Assembly (NCBI GenBank): GCA_018806915.1
Contig: JAGKQI010000098.1
Location: 310,001-374,000 of the forward strand
DNA length: 64,000 nucleotides
DNA from: Phytophthora colocasiae
Taxonomy: Eukaryota; Oomycota; Peronosporomycetes; Peronosporales; Peronosporaceae
Reading direction: 5' to 3'
Both the position numbers and the translations under genes were made by a program. How positions within the stretch are numbered: position 1 is the stretch's first letter; every line of letters begins with the position of its first letter. Under the pieces are notes generated by a model that was given only the letters and a program-made list of their open reading frames with translations, ran no database searches and was not told the DNA's origin. This document shows positions 43,196-54,011 of the stretch, one piece after another.

Positions 43196-43488
43196 CTATG
43201 CCTTCTTGGCTCCGAGCCGTTTCTGACGGCGACGGTGGTGCGAGCACGGGCGCTTGCCGTGGTTGGCCTGCAATCATGAAACAAAACATGAGTACAGCAC
43301 ATTCCTGTCTCCACAAATGATTTTGTATCTATCTTGACCTTCTTTGGGCGACGAGCATTGCGGTTCAGCAACTCCATAGCAATAGGCGTATCGAACAAGT
43401 TGGTCGACGGGACGCTACGCACGTTGGCGACGGCCAGGGTAGACGGACGTGCTGCAAGGAGGAATGACACACGAAGCGGTTTGGACAT
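43196..43488 (-). CDS. Small basic protein, possibly mitochondrial ribosomal
   Basis: Two exons on the minus strand, 43339-43488 and 43196-43267, encode 73 residues. The amino-terminal half (MSKPLRVSFLLAARPSTLAV) is Arg/Ser/Leu-rich without acids, like a mitochondrial targeting peptide. The end is very basic (RNARRPKKANHGKRPCSHHRRRQKR spread over the intron), as in small organellar ribosomal proteins. I cannot name the subunit. Other 5' exons are possible because an alternative start 21 bp upstream also exists. It is divergently transcribed from the IQ/B-box gene. Confidence 0.5.
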
Positions 43489-43727
43489 CGTAAGCATCGC
43501 AAACAGCACAGTGATAATAAAGGTTTAAGGCAATCGAGGGACGAGACTAACCGGCAATGGAGGGCAACAACGATGTTGGCGCCAACGCGCTCTTGGTCAC
43601 AGCGGAGAGCAAGCGCGAGCACAGCATGTCTGGCTGGGAGATGCTGGTTGGCTTTGGTTAGTAAAAAAGCTGAGGCTGCAAAACCGTGAGCTAAAGTTGC
43701 GCGAAGGAAAAGTTGCGCATATGTTTT

Positions 43728-46700
43728 ATGGTATTACGGTTGAAGTGTTGCCTCGTTATGGAGTCTGCAGTCGTAGGCAGGGAGCTTTACCTGCGGAAAG
43801 AGGGTGCTACACGACGCCAGCGGACTAAGATAGGACGTCCTGATGCAAATACGTCTACATCTGACGAGTTTGTGCGATTGGCGGTGGCTATTGACGACTG
43901 TGCAGCTTTTAATCCGAAGCAATGGCAACAAGTGCTAGACAAGTCGACGAGTGTGCTACGTCACAGCCACAGCAACGGTTCTCGATCTTTAAGAATAGAT
44001 GACAAGAAGAAGATAGAGAGAGAAGACAAGAGTGTAGCAGCACAACGACCTTTGTCAAGAGAAGAAGACACTTTCGCTCCAGTGGAGAGAGACAAGATTT
44101 TCCCTCTTGTATCGGTGACGCAGTATTTGAACCAACCAGATATGGTGAGGGATATTTTAATGCAAGCAGCAATCGATGAGCAGCAGAAGCATGAAGTTGA
44201 GGTGATAAGAGAGACTGATGACAACGTTATGGACCCGGAACTGGAGATTGAAGAGAACGATGACGAATTCTATGATGTGGAGGTGGAACAGGACGACCAC
44301 GAGCCAATCCAGGCACAGCCTACTGGGCAGATGAAGGCTTCACATGTAGTGCTGCCCTTGCTGACAACCGTGTCGCCTCGGACGAGACGTGAGCTGGCAC
44401 ATCTTCCGCCTCCAAGTGATGTAGAGATGCGTGAGGTTGAGAGCTTTGCACGTTCTGTGGACCATCCTGAGTTTTCTGATGACTTTTACCGTGAACTAAA
44501 GAGATCAAGAATGCGGAATACCTGCCAACCGGTAATGGCAATACTTTCGACTGGTAAAGTGAGCTGGCAGACACCACCTAAACACTCTTCTCCTACGACA
44601 TCATTACGAAGACATAAGAGACCACGCGGCACTATCAAACCACTGAACGCGCGGACGGAATTTAATGAACTTGCATCCAAGCCATCTTTAATGCCAGCAG
44701 AGGATAAAAGTCCCGTGTCAAAATTGACTGCGCAGATGAAGAAAGGAGATTTATTGACTAAAACAGTTTCGAAGGCGTCAAACCAACGTATTCCTTCAAA
44801 CAAGGGGAGATTACAAAACCGCTCTGTCAGCTACAACAGATTAATTCAGGAACGATACGATGTTGAGTTGCAACGTGGGGCGGTAGAGTTCCAAGTCCAG
44901 GAAGCTCTTGGTGAAATCAGACAATTTATCCCGCTTGAAGTGATTTACGCATGTGGACTGGGGAAGTTTGCTTCTCCAGCGCAGCAGCGAGCAGCTGAGT
45001 TATTATTTCGCGTTGGTGTCCGTTTAAAGAACCAACTGCTTTTCATGGGGATGAACTACTGGAGAGAGTTTACTATAGACGCACGAGAACAAGAGTGGGG
45101 TCAAGCTTGTATTATTCTTCAGTGCTGGTGGCGTCAGATGTGTGCTAAGCGTGAACTTTCAAGGCAGAGAATGATACGAAGAGAGTTACAACGCAGACAG
45201 GAAGGCTTATTAGCTCTTCTTGCGAGTAAGCAACAACAGTCGGCCTGTACGATAACTCGCAGCATCAGATCGTATGCCCTCCGTCGTTCCTTTGAGGGAG
45301 CAGCTCTACGAAGAAAAGCTGCCGTTTGTATTCAAAACTTTTGGAGACAACTATGTACTCAGTGGTTAGCGGTGCGACGTGAGATACAAAGAGAGAGCCG
45401 AGCCAAAGCTGCTATTTGTATTCAGAAGCATGCGAGAAGAATTGTGGCCCAGCGAAGGCGCCTTGTTCTCAGTAAAATCGACCGTGTAGAAAAATGTCGA
45501 CGTCAAAAAGCCTCCGAGGCTGTTGCACGAGCAAAGAGGATGAAGATGCATGGGGCTGCAATTTCTATACAGCGCATTTTCCGGAATTGGCAGGAGAGGC
45601 GAACTTTGATGCTTCGTCGTCGTCGGGCAGCTTTTGAACGTGATAAAAAGAAGATTCTTAAGGTCCAAGCGCACTACAGGGGTCAACGAGCGCGCAGATG
45701 GGTAAACAAGCACAGACACGATGTTCCAAGAGCTGCTCTTGTTATCCAGTGCTCGTGGCGGTGTTATCTTTCAAGATGCAAGCTATGGGGACTCAGGCAG
45801 CAAGTCATTGTTCGACGTGACCAAATTCGAAGAGAAATTGACGAAAGCCGTCGTAGCAGGAAAGCAAATGCTCTAGTTCCAATTCAGTTGCAAAAGAGGT
45901 GGGGCCAGATTTCACTGCTCAAGTCCAAGCCAGGTGATGTCTTGAACTCTCGAGAGGTCCAGGCTGCTAGGAAGTTACAAGCGACATGGAGAGGCAAGAA
46001 AACCCGCAAAAGGCTTCGGTATGAAAAAGCAAAAGAGGTAGAGTTATTACGGCGTAAAGTCAATCGTAAGCGAAGACTCGCAGCGGTTTGCATTCAAAAA
46101 CGTGTTCGAGGGATCAGAGGACGCACACTCGCTTGGCGAATGATGGAAGAAAGGAGCGCTGCGCGGATTCAAAGGCTATGGCGAGGGTACAAAACTCGAA
46201 TCCAACTCATACAACTGCGATATGTTATCAAGATGATCAATCGAATCCAAGCACGTTGGAAAGCTCGACGGAATATCGAAAACCAACGCTTTCGTGCTGT
46301 CAATGCAGCCACTATCCAGCGAGCGGCTCGACGATATATTGGGCGTAAAATACTGTTGTCTGTGGTTCGACGTCGACAATTTCTAGCAGAAGAAAATGCT
46401 GTGGGTAAGGTCCTGGAGGAAAGGACCCGGGGTCGCGTGAAAGATGAGCTCTTACTGCAAAGTTTTATCTTTAAGTCAGTGATAACGGCAGACGAAAAGG
46501 GCGGGAGTTCACTGGAAGAATTTCGTGTCGACCGCGCGCTTTATAACGTGGACTTAGTGAAAATGCAGTGGAAACGGAAAGGTTATGATGGCATTTGGCA
46601 AGAGATATTTCGAAATGCCTCGGGTAACTCGGTGGAGATGGATAATTCTCATTTCGTACGATTCCTCAAGGCTCTGCCACATTCCTTCATACACAAAACC

Positions 46701-49295
46701 CACTTTCCGATACAAAATGCTGATGTTATTTTCGCAAAAATGAAGGAGCCAAAGGCAAAAACGATATCATTTCCGAGATTCAACAAAGCAATTTTGATGT
46801 TGCTAAAAGACAAGTTTGCAGATCCAAACCACAAGGAAGCTGCAAAGGGATCTGAGCCCGTGGATACTAGTGACTACGAGCGTTTTCTCCGATTCATGAA
46901 TCGATTTGTTCTTCCTTCAACAATTCTGAACGGAAAATACAGGAAACTGATCGAAGTGCACTGTACCAAGCGTTTGCTTTGGTCTGTTGGGGTACTACGG
47001 CGGTTTGCGAATCGAATCGCAACGAAGAAAAAACACGACGAATTTGTGGTGATTTTCCGGGAGCAGCAGGTACAGAAGCATCGGAGCAAGTGCGCTGAAA
47101 CAATCCAGCATGCCTATCGATGCTACAAGTTCCGTCTGCAATTGAAATCGATGCTTGCCGGTATGTTTATTGAGTTTATCGACCACACCGGGCGTACAGT
47201 TAAGTTCAAACACATTGCCAGCAGAAAAGCGCTCACAAAAAGACCAGTTTTCTTGAAGGGGGTAACGTGTGGCAAGATTGTGCCGTTGCCATTTCCAGGT
47301 GAAGAATTTCATGCATTTTGTGAACGCCACGAGGATAGTACCAACCCGAACGGATCCAAGGTTCCTGCCAAAGTCTATTGTGTGGAATGCGAAGACGCTA
47401 TGTGCAGAATTTGCTTTGATCGAGACCACAAAACACGGAAAGCCTTCCAAAAGCACTTGCCGCGAGAGATCCAGCAATGTAGTCACTGTGGGTCGGAAAC
47501 TGCGACGAGGGAATGTCTTCAATGTGGCAATGGCAAAGTTCCATTCTGTGATTCCTGTTTCCCTCATGTTCACAAACAACAGCGCCAGAAATCTCCAGGG
47601 GAGAAGAAGAAGAAGTTTAACCACGAGTTTGATGACCCTAAGACTGATAGACTGTATGATCGGCAGCACCACAAGTTCCAGGCGCTTGTGGTCATGTGTG
47701 TTGAATGCTCTGAGCGAGTGGCTCAATGGTCCTGTGAAACCTGCTTGGACGTCTTTTGCAAGCGCTGTATGAGCTCCTACCATGCTAAGGGACAGCGGCA
47801 GTATCATCACTGCCACAGATTAAATTACTTTTCCGTTCTTCGACAAGTCGCAGAGCAGCATCGAGACGTGGCCGCTGAAAAGGAACGAGAGAGACGTAAG
47901 AAACAGCGTGAAGAGGAGAAACGACGACAAGAAGCAGAACTGAAGAGACAAGATCTTGCCGCCACAAAGATGCAAGCGCTTATTAGGTCTTTTATTGCTC
48001 GTCAATCCGGAAAAGCTTACATGAAGCTGGTTCGGCAAACACAAGCGGCGCGGGTACAACGGAAAAAGGATGATAAAGTGAGGGCAACCCTCTTGTACAA
48101 GATGAAAGCTGTGTTTGGCATCTCTCCAGCACTAAAGTCAGACACAAAGCAAGAGGTAGCAGCTCGTCGGCAACGGATTGAAAACATCCAGCGCACGTTG
48201 TTCCTTCAGCGATTACCAGAGGACAAGTCGGCTCCAAAACGCTGGAGTAAAACGCAAAAGGCTCGGGTCTTGGAAGCTGCCCGAACATGGTGTGACTACG
48301 ATGAACCCGTGAAAATCCTCAGAGGGGAATGGAAAAACTGCGTTGGAACAATTGTTTCTACTCAGAATTTGATGCTGACTGGAAGTGTGCTAGTGTTCAT
48401 CCCTGTAGCGAATCGGTCTGCAGTTGTTCGTTGGGAAGACCTCAAACCGTACGACCACGATGAAGCATTACGCCAAGCTTACGAATCACCTGGACAAGTT
48501 GCACTGAACATCACACAAGACTTCCGCATCAAAATCTCACAGATATTGGAGGCAGCAGCTCGAAGAGCACAGCTGCTGTACTTGCAAGCGATCGAATTCA
48601 ACCGAATCACTCAGTACGCGTGGGTCGTGGAGTACGACAAACGAGAGCAGAAACTGGAGTACTGGAATGTGGTTCTCAATAGACGTATCACAACTCCTCC
48701 AAAAGCGATGGAACTGATCGAGCGAATGGAGATTGAAGACCGTGAGAAATTAGAGAAGCGCGTGGAATTGGCCAGGAGCAAGCTTGTCGCGCTACTAAAC
48801 CCGTTCCAGCCCAAGAACAAACCTAAGCTGGCACTACGTAGAAACGCTGTCGTATTCATCTCGAGTGGGGTCAATCCAGAGGAGAGCAACACTTGTATTT
48901 TATCCTTGAAGCGCGAGATGGAGGCGATTGACGGCGCTCGCTTTTGGCACGACAAAGTGGTTCCGAATCGTCAATTCGGTGGCAAAAAGGCCAAGAAATT
49001 CCTCTCTGCCTCTCCGTCAACTGCTTGCTGGTCGGTCGTGAAGCTGCTTAGCTGGATGGACTTGCACGAAGAAGGAGGTTTCGAGCCACATGCCAAGAAG
49101 TTGCTGAATCTGACGGAGGAACTGCAGATCTACGTGGCTCGGGAAGTGAGTAGCTGCTTGGAGAGCTCCGGAGACATCAAACTCGCTCGGGATAAATTAT
49201 TGCAGTTGATGAAGCTGAAGGACGCGACGTTGCAGTTATTAATGACGAAGGACCAGCGAGATGCTGACGAAGAGGAAGCTCGACACGTAAAATAA
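43728..49295 (+). CDS. Large IQ-motif protein with B-box zinc fingers
   Basis: Single exon of about 1,855 residues; ATG 43728 is the first in frame, ATG 43758 is an alternative. The first 400 residues are acidic and Ser/Arg-rich. At least eleven IQ calmodulin-binding motifs lie between residues about 458 and 872 (for example ILQCWWRQMCAKR, IQRLWRGYKTR, LQATWRGKKTRKR), with others near 1122 and 1411. A Cys/His-rich region at about 1195-1365 holds B-box-like fingers (CVECEDAMCRICFDRDH, CSHCGSETATRECLQC, WSCETCLDVFCKRC). The carboxy-terminal part includes a KOW/SH3-like stretch (EPVKILRGEWKNCVG) and helices. No motor or kinase domain. A calmodulin-binding scaffold, perhaps flagellar or centrosomal, is a reasonable inference. 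Confidence 0.85.
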   Translation: MVLRLKCCLVMESAVVGRELYLRKEGATRRQRTKIGRPDANTSTSDEFVRLAVAIDDCAAFNPKQWQQVLDKSTSVLRHSHSNGSRSLRIDDKKKIEREDKSVAAQRPLSREEDTFAPVERDKIFPLVSVTQYLNQPDMVRDILMQAAIDEQQKHEVEVIRETDDNVMDPELEIEENDDEFYDVEVEQDDHEPIQAQPTGQMKASHVVLPLLTTVSPRTRRELAHLPPPSDVEMREVESFARSVDHPEFSDDFYRELKRSRMRNTCQPVMAILSTGKVSWQTPPKHSSPTTSLRRHKRPRGTIKPLNARTEFNELASKPSLMPAEDKSPVSKLTAQMKKGDLLTKTVSKASNQRIPSNKGRLQNRSVSYNRLIQERYDVELQRGAVEFQVQEALGEIRQFIPLEVIYACGLGKFASPAQQRAAELLFRVGVRLKNQLLFMGMNYWREFTIDAREQEWGQACIILQCWWRQMCAKRELSRQRMIRRELQRRQEGLLALLASKQQQSACTITRSIRSYALRRSFEGAALRRKAAVCIQNFWRQLCTQWLAVRREIQRESRAKAAICIQKHARRIVAQRRRLVLSKIDRVEKCRRQKASEAVARAKRMKMHGAAISIQRIFRNWQERRTLMLRRRRAAFERDKKKILKVQAHYRGQRARRWVNKHRHDVPRAALVIQCSWRCYLSRCKLWGLRQQVIVRRDQIRREIDESRRSRKANALVPIQLQKRWGQISLLKSKPGDVLNSREVQAARKLQATWRGKKTRKRLRYEKAKEVELLRRKVNRKRRLAAVCIQKRVRGIRGRTLAWRMMEERSAARIQRLWRGYKTRIQLIQLRYVIKMINRIQARWKARRNIENQRFRAVNAATIQRAARRYIGRKILLSVVRRRQFLAEENAVGKVLEERTRGRVKDELLLQSFIFKSVITADEKGGSSLEEFRVDRALYNVDLVKMQWKRKGYDGIWQEIFRNASGNSVEMDNSHFVRFLKALPHSFIHKTHFPIQNADVIFAKMKEPKAKTISFPRFNKAILMLLKDKFADPNHKEAAKGSEPVDTSDYERFLRFMNRFVLPSTILNGKYRKLIEVHCTKRLLWSVGVLRRFANRIATKKKHDEFVVIFREQQVQKHRSKCAETIQHAYRCYKFRLQLKSMLAGMFIEFIDHTGRTVKFKHIASRKALTKRPVFLKGVTCGKIVPLPFPGEEFHAFCERHEDSTNPNGSKVPAKVYCVECEDAMCRICFDRDHKTRKAFQKHLPREIQQCSHCGSETATRECLQCGNGKVPFCDSCFPHVHKQQRQKSPGEKKKKFNHEFDDPKTDRLYDRQHHKFQALVVMCVECSERVAQWSCETCLDVFCKRCMSSYHAKGQRQYHHCHRLNYFSVLRQVAEQHRDVAAEKERERRKKQREEEKRRQEAELKRQDLAATKMQALIRSFIARQSGKAYMKLVRQTQAARVQRKKDDKVRATLLYKMKAVFGISPALKSDTKQEVAARRQRIENIQRTLFLQRLPEDKSAPKRWSKTQKARVLEAARTWCDYDEPVKILRGEWKNCVGTIVSTQNLMLTGSVLVFIPVANRSAVVRWEDLKPYDHDEALRQAYESPGQVALNITQDFRIKISQILEAAARRAQLLYLQAIEFNRITQYAWVVEYDKREQKLEYWNVVLNRRITTPPKAMELIERMEIEDREKLEKRVELARSKLVALLNPFQPKNKPKLALRRNAVVFISSGVNPEESNTCILSLKREMEAIDGARFWHDKVVPNRQFGGKKAKKFLSASPSTACWSVVKLLSWMDLHEEGGFEPHAKKLLNLTEELQIYVAREVSSCLESSGDIKLARDKLLQLMKLKDATLQLLMTKDQRDADEEEARHVK

Positions 49296-49531
49296 AAAGG
49301 CAACTTCCACTTCAACTCGTACTTAGCACAATCTGATTAAAACTTCTTCCTAGAAGTAATGAAATTGATGTCGACAGAAGGTTGCTCGAGTGATTGGACC
49401 CGGTAGTCAAAAATTGACGCCAGCAGCGACCAGTCATTCGTCCAGCCAACCAGTGGCTTGCCGAGCCGCTTCATTTGCCTCGCCCACGCAACAAAAGGGA
49501 AGTTCGAAGCTAACGCATCAACTAGGAAACA

Positions 49532-50210
49532 ATGGGTAAGCTACACTATCAGGCTCTTTCCTATGGCATTGGACGACGGCAAAAAGGAAGCTACGAGCAC
49601 AGGCAGGGGGCAGGTTGACAGCGCTTTCAGACTCAAGCAATGGAACTCTATAGAGGACTCGCCAACTTTTAGGACAATATCAATCGACTGCAGGACTAAA
49701 GATGACGCTACCTTCAACCGCTGCCTGTTCGCTTCGTAGCGTTTTATTGCCTTGTCGTCTGCTATTGCCAGCAAGAGGATATAATGCACAGGAAGAAGAA
49801 GGAAGTAGGCTGACTTTTGTGGACTTGTTCTCGTAATTGCAGTCCAGATTAAGGCGCACGAGCTCCGCACCAAGAGCAAGACTGAGCTGCTCCGTCAGCT
49901 GGACGACTACCAGCAGGAGCTGGCCCAGCTCCGCGTGGCCAAGGTCATTGGCGGCGCCGCCTCCAAGCTGAGCAAGATCCGTGTGGTGCGCAAGTCGATC
50001 GCCCGTGTCCTGACGGTGTACAACCAGAACCAGAAGGCCAAGCTCCGTGCCGCCCTCGGCAGCAAGAAGCACGTGCCTCTGGACCTGCGCCGCAAGCAGA
50101 CGCGCGCCATCCGCCGTCAGCTTTCCAAGCACGAGAAGTCGCTCAAGACCCTCAAGCAGCAGAAGAAGGAGTCGTACTACCCCAAGCGCCGCTTCGCTCT
50201 TAAGGCGTAA
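49532..50210 (+). CDS. RPL35: 60S ribosomal protein L35 (uL29)
   Basis: Large-subunit protein at the polypeptide exit tunnel. Exon 1 is only ATG plus one base (49532-49535); after a 307-nt intron, exon 2 (49843-50210) continues [20 protein letters not shown]. The 123-residue product matches the usual length and has the family blocks [35 protein letters not shown] and [11 protein letters not shown]. Codons end almost only in C or G, as in very highly expressed genes. The split right after the start codon is common in ribosomal protein genes, but the intron is several times longer than others here. Confidence 0.96.
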
Positions 50211-50362
50211 GCGTTGCTAGTTGCTGGACGTGCGTCGGACTAAATACACCCTCCTAAGCTTCCCGCCATGTTTCGACACGGCGTTGATCAACTGTCGGGT
50301 TTGTCTGCATTCGCATATCTTCAGTGCTTTAAAAGGTTTTGTTGTGGTTCTCTCATTTTTTG

Positions 50363-52219
50363 CTACTCCTCAGTGACGACGTCCCAGAAGGATTCGTCCT
50401 CCGAGTTAGAGTCCGATACAAACTCGAAGTTACTTGTAACTGGGTTTTGCACGTCATCGTCGCTTTGGCTGATGAGTTGAGTAGCGTCTGGGTCGTCCGC
50501 GTTGCTCTGCTGTGTTGACCGTAGGGTATTCGCAGGGTCTACTGTGGGTACTGCAGCCATCGCGAGGTCACTGAGTAAGTCGTCGTGGATAGCGAATTCG
50601 TCTGAATCAGGTTGTCGCGAAGGCTCTTCTTCATCTTCAACAGCTTCAATGCCTCCTTCCTGCAGTATGAAATACATGTACATCTCAGTTAGATAAAGCT
50701 GAGCTTGCTAATATTACTCACCTTGACTGTGAATGGCTGGACAATATATCCGGCAGCTGATGACTTTACGATGGTCATTGCACGATACAGAGAATGCCGC
50801 TCCATGATAAACTGCAGCACATGCACGCGTAAGCTATTGAACCTTGTAGGTGTATCATTAAAAATGTTCGAGTGCACGAACCCTTGTGGTGACGCAGTGT
50901 GCCCAACTTTCGCCAAGCTGCGGTTTTGTATACAACCCACCTTCACATGTCCTGTTAAAAGTACAAAGTGTTCCAGGATAAACGAGAGAAATCTTACCTT
51001 CTCCTTCGACTGTGGTAGCACGGTTAGTGACGACGACGAAAGCTTGATACGTGTCAGCAAACAATCTGAAATGAATTGTGTGCTGTCAGTTTCCAAGTTA
51101 AACGTGTGGTTCAAGTTATCTCAACTTACTTCAAGTCTCTTGCCATACGCAACATTTGATGCTGACGTTCTGCGTATGTCGATTCGTCAGCCTACAGATT
51201 TTGTTAGCCAAATACTCGATCGAGGCGTGAAACACCCTCATAGATTTACCTTTTTGAATAGTGTGGATACGCAGTCAACGATAACGAGTTTAATCTTGAG
51301 TGAATGCATAGCATTTTCCATCTCTTTAAACCTGAAATTCAAAGTGTTAGTTTTAAATGCATAGTAACACATACCTTTCCATGCCTCGTACCTAGCTACA
51401 AATGCTGTGACGTTTTTAACCTTGACAACACGGATACGCCGAATTATTGCAGCGGCTAGCTCGTTGATATCTGCTTCTCGACCTGCATGTGTCAATCGGA
51501 TGCGTGCAAGTGTAATCTGCAGCAATCTGCACAAGTAAAGAAAAATTAATTTACCTCACCAATTTCACCCCCAAGCCGTTATGACACCTTTTAGCGCTGA
51601 AGTTGTGTTCGGTATCGAAGAACATGACACTGTTCTCTGGAAAATTCATTGCGCACACCACTGCAAGCGTCATGGTCATTTGACTCTTGCCGATTCCAGC
51701 AGTACCCACAAACTTTCACAACACTGTGTTACTACGTGATAGCCTAGTAAACACAACCAGAACAACTCAATCCTCACCTCTGACAGTGCTCGACAGTGCA
51801 GTCCTCCATTCAATGCCTGATCAATGTGTGTAAGCCCAGTGCGTAGGAACGTCGGGTGATTAGCGCTCTCCAAAAAGAGATCGAAAGCCTGATGGTCATA
51901 TCAACGACATATTAGTGCATTATCAATAACCCATCGCATATTGCCTTTGCAGTACCGAACGGCAGGGTGGTGCCAGTCGAATCGAGAGTTTAACCATCAA
52001 TTCCTGGAAAAGAAGATGATCATGAAAATGATACACTCAGGATTAAACGAAATTAATTGTCTGGCAAACCTCCGTCTCACGAACTGACATGTCCACAGCA
52101 TGGGCAACATCCCAAAGAGGACGTTGCAGCAGTTGACGGTGCGTGGTGATGCCACTGGACTGAAACAATGCGCGGCGACGTTCGTCCACCTCCTCTCGAG
52201 CTAATACCCGTTGGAGCAT
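50363..52219 (-). CDS. RAD51 paralogue, RAD51B-like
   Basis: RecA-family ATPase of homologous recombination. Ten minus-strand exons can be joined in phase: 52070-52219, 51956-52003, 51778-51888, 51588-51712, 51392-51526, 51250-51331, 51130-51191, 50998-51065, 50722-50951 and 50363-50659, giving about 435 residues. The amino-terminal helical part contains TTHRQLLQRPLWDV; then FLRTGLTHIDQALNGGL, Walker A GTAGIGKSQ, FFDTEHNFSAKR, and Walker B KLVIVDCVSTLF are seen. A 'TNRA' site stands where RAD51B proteins have TNQI. The tail is strongly acidic (EAVEDEEEPS, EDESFWDVVTEE), longer than in human RAD51B. RAD51B is the best fit, but XRCC3 or another paralogue is not excluded. Confidence 0.8.
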
Positions 52220-52355
52220 TTTGAATTATTGGCTAGTACCACAAATTAAAAACACACCACCGATGACACATGTACTGACACGGATACAGGAAAATATAGC
52301 TGCATTGAACAGGAGAAAAACCAGGAGAAATGAAGTTGAAGCTGTGTCCATGATC

Positions 52356-53726
52356 CTACGCCACAGACGCCATGGAACCATAACCACTAACACTAGCAGT
52401 AGATAAAGCACTACCGCTGCTTTGAGACGAGCGACTGTTCCTAGGCTTTGCGTTTCTTGCTTTGGCTGGATCTTGGATCAAAGCAGTGAACTGGTTGATT
52501 TCAGGAAGCATGTGACGTTGCACAGTAGCTTTGTTCGACGGAGATAGTCGTCCTTGGTGAAATGAAAACGATTTGTTGACTTCCGGCTTTGAATCTGGCA
52601 TCTGGCACCAGAATCCATTCGTGAAACGGAGACTTGAGCCACCAGTGATGAAGTAGTATTGACTGCGAACCAGTACCGTCAGCTCTTCCTCGATCTGCAA
52701 CAGTCTCTCTTCCAAGTCGATATCATTAGGGTCCAAACCGAATGGACATTCAATCTCCAGGGCAATTTCATCAGCCATGAACAGGAATGTACCCCACAAG
52801 AACACCCAAATAGGTGTGTACAGACCAGAGTTCGGTACAATCACGAACATGTAGAGCAGCATGTAGGCGGCGAGTAGAAACTGCAGATACTGCATGTAGT
52901 TGAACGGAATCGGAACGTTGGCAATGTGGAACACCGTCGTGTACAAGTTGGGTAGTTGGCCGATCTTGCCTTGCAATGTGCTGGCATTTCCAGGTGTCAA
53001 GTGTCCACATTGAGTTGCCACCTGTACGAGTCGTTTAAGCCAGAGCTCCGTGATGGCTGCACGCAGCTTGTGTGGGGTCCGACGCACTAAATCACAGTAG
53101 GATTCCACTTCGTCCGCTTCCTGCTTGTACTCCGACCCACAAGCATACAATTCAGCGTACTCAGCATCAGTTAACACGCCCAAAGTCTTGAGTTTGTCCA
53201 TGCCATCACGGCCACGACAGTCGTGGAAGACAATGGCAATGTACAGAAACACAAGACGACGAAGTTCCGTGAAGAACGTGCACTTCTCCAGGATATCTCG
53301 TGAAACGGGCTGTGGTTGGTCCTCGTCGAACTGTTTGCCTTCTTCTTCCTTGGATTCATCACTGTTGTTTTCCTTCGCTTCCTCCTTTAAAGTTGTACTC
53401 ACGTATGCACATCCGGAACTCACAATGTCCCTCGCTGCTTCAGCCAATGCCCCCATTGCCACCATCCCTGATCTCCATTGGTTGAACGCCGAGTTAAGAC
53501 GGAACGACACCACCAGACCCAGAAACGTGTTGAACACTGTCAATGAGTCGGTGAACGCAATGGACTTGCTGGTCGTCACCATGAACGGGTAAAAGTGGTC
53601 CACAAGAGACACGATCAATGCAATAAACGCCATGTGCAGCGCTCGAATCGGAGCTTGGCCATTGAGTGCAGACCCATGCCAACGCAGTAGAATCCCCCAC
53701 AACCTGGCAGCATCGTAGTAAATCAT
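52356..53726 (-). CDS. Bestrophin-like anion channel 1
   Basis: 456 residues, single exon, of the bestrophin/UPF0187 family of chloride or bicarbonate channels. Features seen: MIYYDAARLWGILLRWHGSAL start, hydrophobic segment at about 28-50, TVFNTFLGLVVSFRLNSAFNQWR block, an acidic Lys/Glu-rich loop (about 115-140), HDCRG, VPIPFNYMQYLQFLL followed by two membrane segments, and EIALEIECPFGLDPNDIDL, the family's conserved acidic end. The Ser-rich tail (about residues 400-456) ends with SSQSSGSALS and may be a regulatory, phosphorylated region. A second full copy is at 61311-62651 and the start of a third at 63913. Confidence 0.88.
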   Translation of the reverse strand: MIYYDAARLWGILLRWHGSALNGQAPIRALHMAFIALIVSLVDHFYPFMVTTSKSIAFTDSLTVFNTFLGLVVSFRLNSAFNQWRSGMVAMGALAEAARDIVSSGCAYVSTTLKEEAKENNSDESKEEEGKQFDEDQPQPVSRDILEKCTFFTELRRLVFLYIAIVFHDCRGRDGMDKLKTLGVLTDAEYAELYACGSEYKQEADEVESYCDLVRRTPHKLRAAITELWLKRLVQVATQCGHLTPGNASTLQGKIGQLPNLYTTVFHIANVPIPFNYMQYLQFLLAAYMLLYMFVIVPNSGLYTPIWVFLWGTFLFMADEIALEIECPFGLDPNDIDLEERLLQIEEELTVLVRSQYYFITGGSSLRFTNGFWCQMPDSKPEVNKSFSFHQGRLSPSNKATVQRHMLPEINQFTALIQDPAKARNAKPRNSRSSQSSGSALSTASVSGYGSMASVA

Positions 53727-54011
53727 TCGAGACGACTTTGGACTTGAGACTGGGACGGCGGTTTAGATAATGAGACCGGTGGAAAAGATCTCCATGGCCA
53801 ACCAACGTCAAGGGGTGCACGCCACGTACAGGTACTGGTACACTCTAACGTCAAAGCACTTCGTTTCGTTCTACGGATCATTTTGTTTGGAAAAGTGCAA
53901 CGTGCAACTTGCTACTGGCTAGGTCATGCACTGCAGGTCGCACTGCAGGTGCAAACACGTTTTTCCCTCATTGTTGTGCAAAATCGATTGGCATTGATGT
54001 CTAAAGTCTTT

